In this document: in pieces, positions 7,099-9,164 of the stretch | Numbering within the stretch: the stretch's first letter is position 1 | How the letters are laid out: every line of letters begins with the position of its first letter | From: an uncultured Selenomonadaceae bacterium | GTDB taxonomy: Bacteria > Bacillota > Negativicutes > Selenomonadales > Selenomonadaceae | Direction of reading: 5' to 3' | Length of the DNA: 9,164 bases | NCBI GenBank assembly: GCA_905236665.1 | Contig: CAJONF010000055.1 | Location: 1 to 9,164 of the forward strand | Made by a program: the position numbers and the translations under genes | Notes under the pieces: generated by a model | What the model saw: the letters and a program-made list of their open reading frames with translations, nothing else | What the model was told of the DNA's origin: nothing | Databases searched by the model: none

Positions 7099-7126
7099 AT
7101 TATATCAAAAAATCTTTTGCTTGCAA
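7099..7126 (-). promoter_or_regulatory. Sigma-70 type promoter for the lipoprotein gene
   Basis: On the minus strand: TTGCAA (7126-7121), a 16-base spacer and perfect TATAAT (7104-7099). Transcription should begin near 7092, giving a leader of about 24 bases that includes AGGAGG. It lies back to back with the promoter of the ABC gene, the two -35 boxes being only seven bases apart. Confidence 0.78.
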
Positions 7127-7133
7127 CTTTTTA

Positions 7134-7162
7134 TTGATAAATTTTTGCACGGCAATTATACT
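7134..7162 (+). promoter_or_regulatory. Sigma-70 type promoter for the ABC transporter gene
   Basis: TTGATA (7134-7139), a 17-base spacer and TATACT (7157-7162), each five of six to consensus. The predicted transcription start near 7169 falls at the GGGAGG ribosome site, so the leader would be only about 13 bases. The promoter also argues against a protein start at TTG 7134, which is part of the -35 box. Confidence 0.72.
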
Positions 7163-7168
7163 GGCGCG

Positions 7169-7173
7169 GGAGG
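7169..7173 (+). promoter_or_regulatory. Ribosome binding site deciding the TTG start of the ABC gene
   Basis: GGAGG lies eight bases before TTG 7182. The in-frame TTG at 7176 is only two bases from it and is unlikely to be used. The resulting N-terminus, METKKLFRGFWSLFKGYW, matches the usual beginning of SbmA/YddA-like transporters. Confidence 0.65.
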
Positions 7174-7181
7174 TTTTGCAC

Positions 7182-8885
7182 TTGGAAACAAAAAAATTAT
7201 TTCGCGGCTTTTGGTCGCTGTTCAAAGGTTATTGGTCTAGTGAGGAAAAGTGGAAGGCTCGCGGACTTTTGGCGGTCGTCATTACAATGAATTTTGCAAT
7301 GGTTTATCTTCTTGTTCAGCTCAACGAGTGGTACCAAATTTTTTGGGACGCGCTGCAAAATTACGAGCAGGAAAGATTTTTCCCGTTGCTTGGGCGATTC
7401 AGTGCCCTTGCATTTATTTACATAATAATTGCGGTTTACGCGGTGTATTTGCGGCAGATGTTGCAAATAAAATGGCGCACGTGGATGACAAACAATTATT
7501 TGCGAGCGTGGATGGGCGGACAAATTTATTACCGGCTACAGGACGCAACAGACAACCCCGACCAGCGTATTTCCGAAGACATCGGGCAATTTGTCAACTT
7601 GTCACTCGCCTTGCTCATTGACTTTTTAAAACAGCTGACGACTTTGGCGGCGTTTGGCGTGGTGCTTTGGAATTTAAGCGGCACGTTCGCGTTTACGGTC
7701 GGCGGCATGGAAATTGTCATTGCGGGCTATATGTTTTGGTTCTCGCTCATTTATTCGGGAATCGGAACGGTTTTGGCTCACAAAGTCGGACGCAAATTAA
7801 TCGCGCTGAATTTTGACCAGCAGAAATACGAGGCGGACTTTCGTTTCAGCATGATGCGCGTTCGTGAAAATTCCGAGAGCATTGCGTTTTATCGCGGCGA
7901 ACCTGCCGAGCTTGAAGGCTTTAACTTAAAATTTTCTTCCGTCATAAAAAATTATTGGCAGCTGATGAAAAAGACAAAGCATTTAAATTTTTACGCGAAC
8001 GGCTACGCACAACTGGCTGTCCTGGTGCCGTATATCATGGCTTATCCCAGATATTTTGCAAAAGAAATTCAGTTGGGCGGGCTTATGCAAATTTCTTCGG
8101 CGTTCGGGCGCGTGCAGGACGCTTTGAGTTTCTTTGTCAATTCATACGACACGCTGGCAACTTTGGCGGCGGTCATCAATCGTCTTGCGGGCTTTACCGA
8201 ACATATGAACGACGCAAAAAAAATTCAGAGCAAAGTCACAACGTCAACCGCTCCCGATTTAAAAATTTCCGCACTAAATGTTGCACTGCCCACGGGACGC
8301 GAACTCTTGAAAAAACTTTCTCTCGAATTGCAAAATTCTAAATCGTTGCTGGTTACAGGCTCGTCAGGTTGCGGGAAATCGACGTTGCTTAGAACTTTGG
8401 CGGGGATTTGGTCGCACGCATCAGGAGAAATCGCCTTGCCGCAAAATTCCCGCGTGATGTTCCTGCCTCAAAAACCTTACCTGCCGCTGGGAACACTGCG
8501 CCGCGCATTAATCTATCCCGCCGCTGAAAAAGACGCGCCGTCCGACGAACTTTTGAAAAAAATTTTGCAGACGGTAGAATTGCCCGCGCTGGTTGAAAAA
8601 TTGGATACGGCGGACGATTGGAGCAGGATATTATCGCTGGGTGAACAACAACGTTTGGCATTTGCACGAGTTTTATTAAGCGCACCCGATTATATTTTCC
8701 TAGACGAGGCAACAAGCGCATTGGACGAGCCAAGAGAAGTTGAAATGTATAATCTCCTGCGCGAACAGTTGCCAAAAGTCACAGTGGTGAGCGTGGGACA
8801 TCGTTCGACGTTGTTTAAATTGCACGACGTGGAATTGAATTTGGACGGCGCAGGCAATTATAAAATTCGCGAACTCGAACGATGA
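7182..8885 (+). CDS. ABC transporter, fused permease-ATPase of the SbmA/BacA/YddA (ABC_membrane_2) type
   Basis: A half-size transporter of 567 residues from TTG 7182: an N-terminal membrane domain and a C-terminal ATPase, expected to dimerise in the cytoplasmic membrane. Likely membrane segments lie near 28-46, 74-90, 143-163, 178-198 and 275-290. The DNPDQRISEDI motif (124-134) and the segment FRFSMMRVRENSESIAFYRGE (220-240) mark the ABC_membrane_2/YddA group, related to peroxisomal ABCD proteins. ATPase motifs: Walker A GSSGCGKST (393-401), Q-loop FLPQKPYLPLGTLRRAL, signature LSLGEQQR (484-491), Walker B YIFLDEAT (504-511) and H-loop His 540. The LSLGEQQ signature is normal for this family. 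Relatives import peptides or cobalamin-like compounds or have unknown substrates; this one's substrate and direction cannot be told from sequence. No strong terminator follows: only a four-pair TTCC/GGAA hairpin at 8896-8908 is seen. Confidence 0.93.
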   Translation: METKKLFRGFWSLFKGYWSSEEKWKARGLLAVVITMNFAMVYLLVQLNEWYQIFWDALQNYEQERFFPLLGRFSALAFIYIIIAVYAVYLRQMLQIKWRTWMTNNYLRAWMGGQIYYRLQDATDNPDQRISEDIGQFVNLSLALLIDFLKQLTTLAAFGVVLWNLSGTFAFTVGGMEIVIAGYMFWFSLIYSGIGTVLAHKVGRKLIALNFDQQKYEADFRFSMMRVRENSESIAFYRGEPAELEGFNLKFSSVIKNYWQLMKKTKHLNFYANGYAQLAVLVPYIMAYPRYFAKEIQLGGLMQISSAFGRVQDALSFFVNSYDTLATLAAVINRLAGFTEHMNDAKKIQSKVTTSTAPDLKISALNVALPTGRELLKKLSLELQNSKSLLVTGSSGCGKSTLLRTLAGIWSHASGEIALPQNSRVMFLPQKPYLPLGTLRRALIYPAAEKDAPSDELLKKILQTVELPALVEKLDTADDWSRILSLGEQQRLAFARVLLSAPDYIFLDEATSALDEPREVEMYNLLREQLPKVTVVSVGHRSTLFKLHDVELNLDGAGNYKIRELER

Positions 8886-8899
8886 TTAAAAACTCTTCC

Positions 8900-8928
8900 T
8901 TGACGGAAAATTTTTCTTATGTTAAACT
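8900..8928 (+). promoter_or_regulatory. Sigma-70 type promoter after the ABC gene
   Basis: TTGACG (8900-8905; five of six), a 17-base spacer and TAAACT (8923-8928; four of six). Transcription would start near 8935, just before a foldable GC-richer block. Spacing and the -35 box are good, the -10 box is moderate. Confidence 0.5.
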
Positions 8929-9020
8929 GCGTCAATCTTAACCTGGGCGCAGTTCTTCGATACTCCGACGCGGACTTCGCTCTCGGAAAAATTTCTACGC
9001 AGGAGGAAAGAAACAGTTAA
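8919..9020 (+). CDS. Possible 33-residue ORF, doubtful
   Basis: ATG 8919 to TAA 9018-9020 encodes 33 residues that include NLGAVLRYSDADFALGKIS. The composition looks protein-like and its codons are GC-richer than in the neighbouring genes. Against it: the only upstream ribosome-site candidate is a weak GGA about 11 bases before the ATG, and the -10 box of the promoter at 8900-8928 lies inside it, so a transcript from that promoter would not contain the ATG. I recognise no family. It could be a leader peptide read from ABC-gene readthrough, or simply a chance frame across a structured RNA. Confidence 0.18.
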   Translation: MLNCVNLNLGAVLRYSDADFALGKISTQEERNS

Positions 9021-9060
9021 AGAAAAGTTCTAAAAAGCTAAAAAATTTATAAGGAGGTGA
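8935..9060 (+). other. Unassigned structured leader or small-RNA-like region
   Basis: This block of the otherwise gene-free stretch 8886-9164 folds by eye. A basal stem pairs CCTG (8942-8945) with CAGG (9000-9003), extended by CG/CG and AG/CT. An upper hairpin pairs CCGA (8965-8968) with TCGG (8983-8986) and GCG (8970-8972) with CGC (8978-8980) around loop GACTT. A competing perfect repeat, AACTGCG (8925-8931) and CGCAGTT (8948-8954), overlaps the -10 box. The basal stem covers part of AGGAGG at 9001-9006. An A-rich unstructured run follows, then AAGGAGG at 9051-9057. I recognise no riboswitch, T-box, 6S, SRP, tmRNA or RNase P RNA. It may be the leader of the gene beyond the window or an independent RNA. 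Confidence 0.35.
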
Positions 9061-9084
9061 AATCTGTTACTGAAAATTTTTATG

Positions 9085-9113
9085 TTGCCCAATGAATTTA
9101 CTTGCGCTATAAT
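9085..9113 (+). promoter_or_regulatory. Sigma-70 type promoter near the right end
   Basis: TTGCCC (9085-9090), a 17-base spacer and perfect TATAAT (9108-9113). Transcription is expected to start near 9120, reading rightward out of the window. Confidence 0.7.
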
Positions 9114-9119
9114 CCTAAC

Positions 9120-9164
9120 TGTACCCGTTCGTTAGCGGGGAATTTAAGCCTGTGGAGCGTCACA
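9120..9164 (+). other. Start of a structured leader or RNA gene, cut by the window end
   Basis: Directly after the predicted transcription start, CCCGTT (9124-9129) pairs with AGCGGG (9134-9139) around tetraloop CGTT (six pairs, one G-U). A second hairpin begins with TGTG (9151-9154), loop GAGCGT, CACA (9161-9164) and would extend past the end if the next bases are GG. There is no ribosome site or start codon in the visible part, so this is either a long 5' leader or an RNA gene. I do not recognise the class. Confidence 0.4.

Noticed and set aside
8631..8654. LSLGEQQR instead of LSGGQ in the ABC signature, considered as a defect.
   Set aside because: LSLGEQQ is the usual form in SbmA/YddA and ABCD-related ATPases, and all other ATPase motifs are intact.
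8896..8917. TTCC-TTGAC-GGAA hairpin followed by Ts after the ABC gene, considered as a terminator.
   Set aside because: The stem is only four pairs and it overlaps the -35 box of the next promoter; at best a weak terminator.
8942..9052. Lysine/arginine-rich open frame ending at TAA 9050-9052, looking like a ribosomal-protein tail.
   Set aside because: There is no ATG, GTG or TTG after the in-frame TAA at 8939, and the lysine codons follow from the A-rich run.
9121..9164. TTCGTTAG after the right-end promoter recalls the start of the magnesium M-box leader.
   Set aside because: The conserved GTGAGG-type sequence that should follow is missing; only eight bases agree.
1..9164. Frequent AAAATTTT/GAAAATTTTC-like words, considered as a dispersed repeat or binding site.
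   Set aside because: They occur inside coding and intergenic DNA alike and fit the AT-rich composition and Lys/Phe/Ile codon use. No array, CRISPR, insertion sequence, tRNA or rRNA was seen.

Overview
The window is low-GC bacterial DNA rich in AAAATTTT-like words and holds eight protein genes: one partial, six clearly assigned at family level or better, and one lipoprotein of unknown function. SepF together with the strong GGAGG-type ribosome sites points to the Firmicutes. An SbmA/YddA-type ABC exporter and a lipoprotein fit a diderm anaerobic Firmicute such as the Negativicutes; that placement is inference from content and style, not a database match. Four genes (ruvB, the Hsp70-like gene, the phzF-like gene and the ABC gene) appear to start at TTG or GTG.

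Layout. Positions 1-1357 (+) carry the 3' end of fmt (initiator tRNA formylation) overlapping ruvB (Holliday junction branch migration motor), closed by a hairpin terminator at 1362-1392 that also works in the opposite direction. Positions 1401-5537 (-) hold three genes read leftward: a radical SAM protein of the PflA-like/COG1313 group, a PhzF-family isomerase-like enzyme, and a 795-residue divergent Hsp70/actin-fold ATPase. A strong promoter lies across the 3' end of the radical SAM gene and should drive the phzF-like and Hsp70-like genes as a pair. The two leftward genes further right, sepF (cell division, Z-ring anchoring) and an unassigned lipoprotein, each have their own recognisable promoter, and sepF ends in a strong terminator just before the radical SAM gene.

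Positions 7069-7181 form a divergent promoter region: lipoprotein leftward, and an SbmA/BacA/YddA-like half-size ABC transporter (7182-8885) rightward. The last 279 bases (8886-9164) contain no convincing gene. They do contain two good sigma-70 type promoters reading rightward, a foldable GC-richer block, two strong Shine-Dalgarno sequences with no usable start codon next to them, and the beginning of a second structured leader that runs off the window.

Most of the window is housekeeping or common accessory content. The least explained parts are the Hsp70-like protein paired with the phzF-like gene and the structured, promoter-rich right end. I do not see a clear new defence, mobile or biosynthetic system here.
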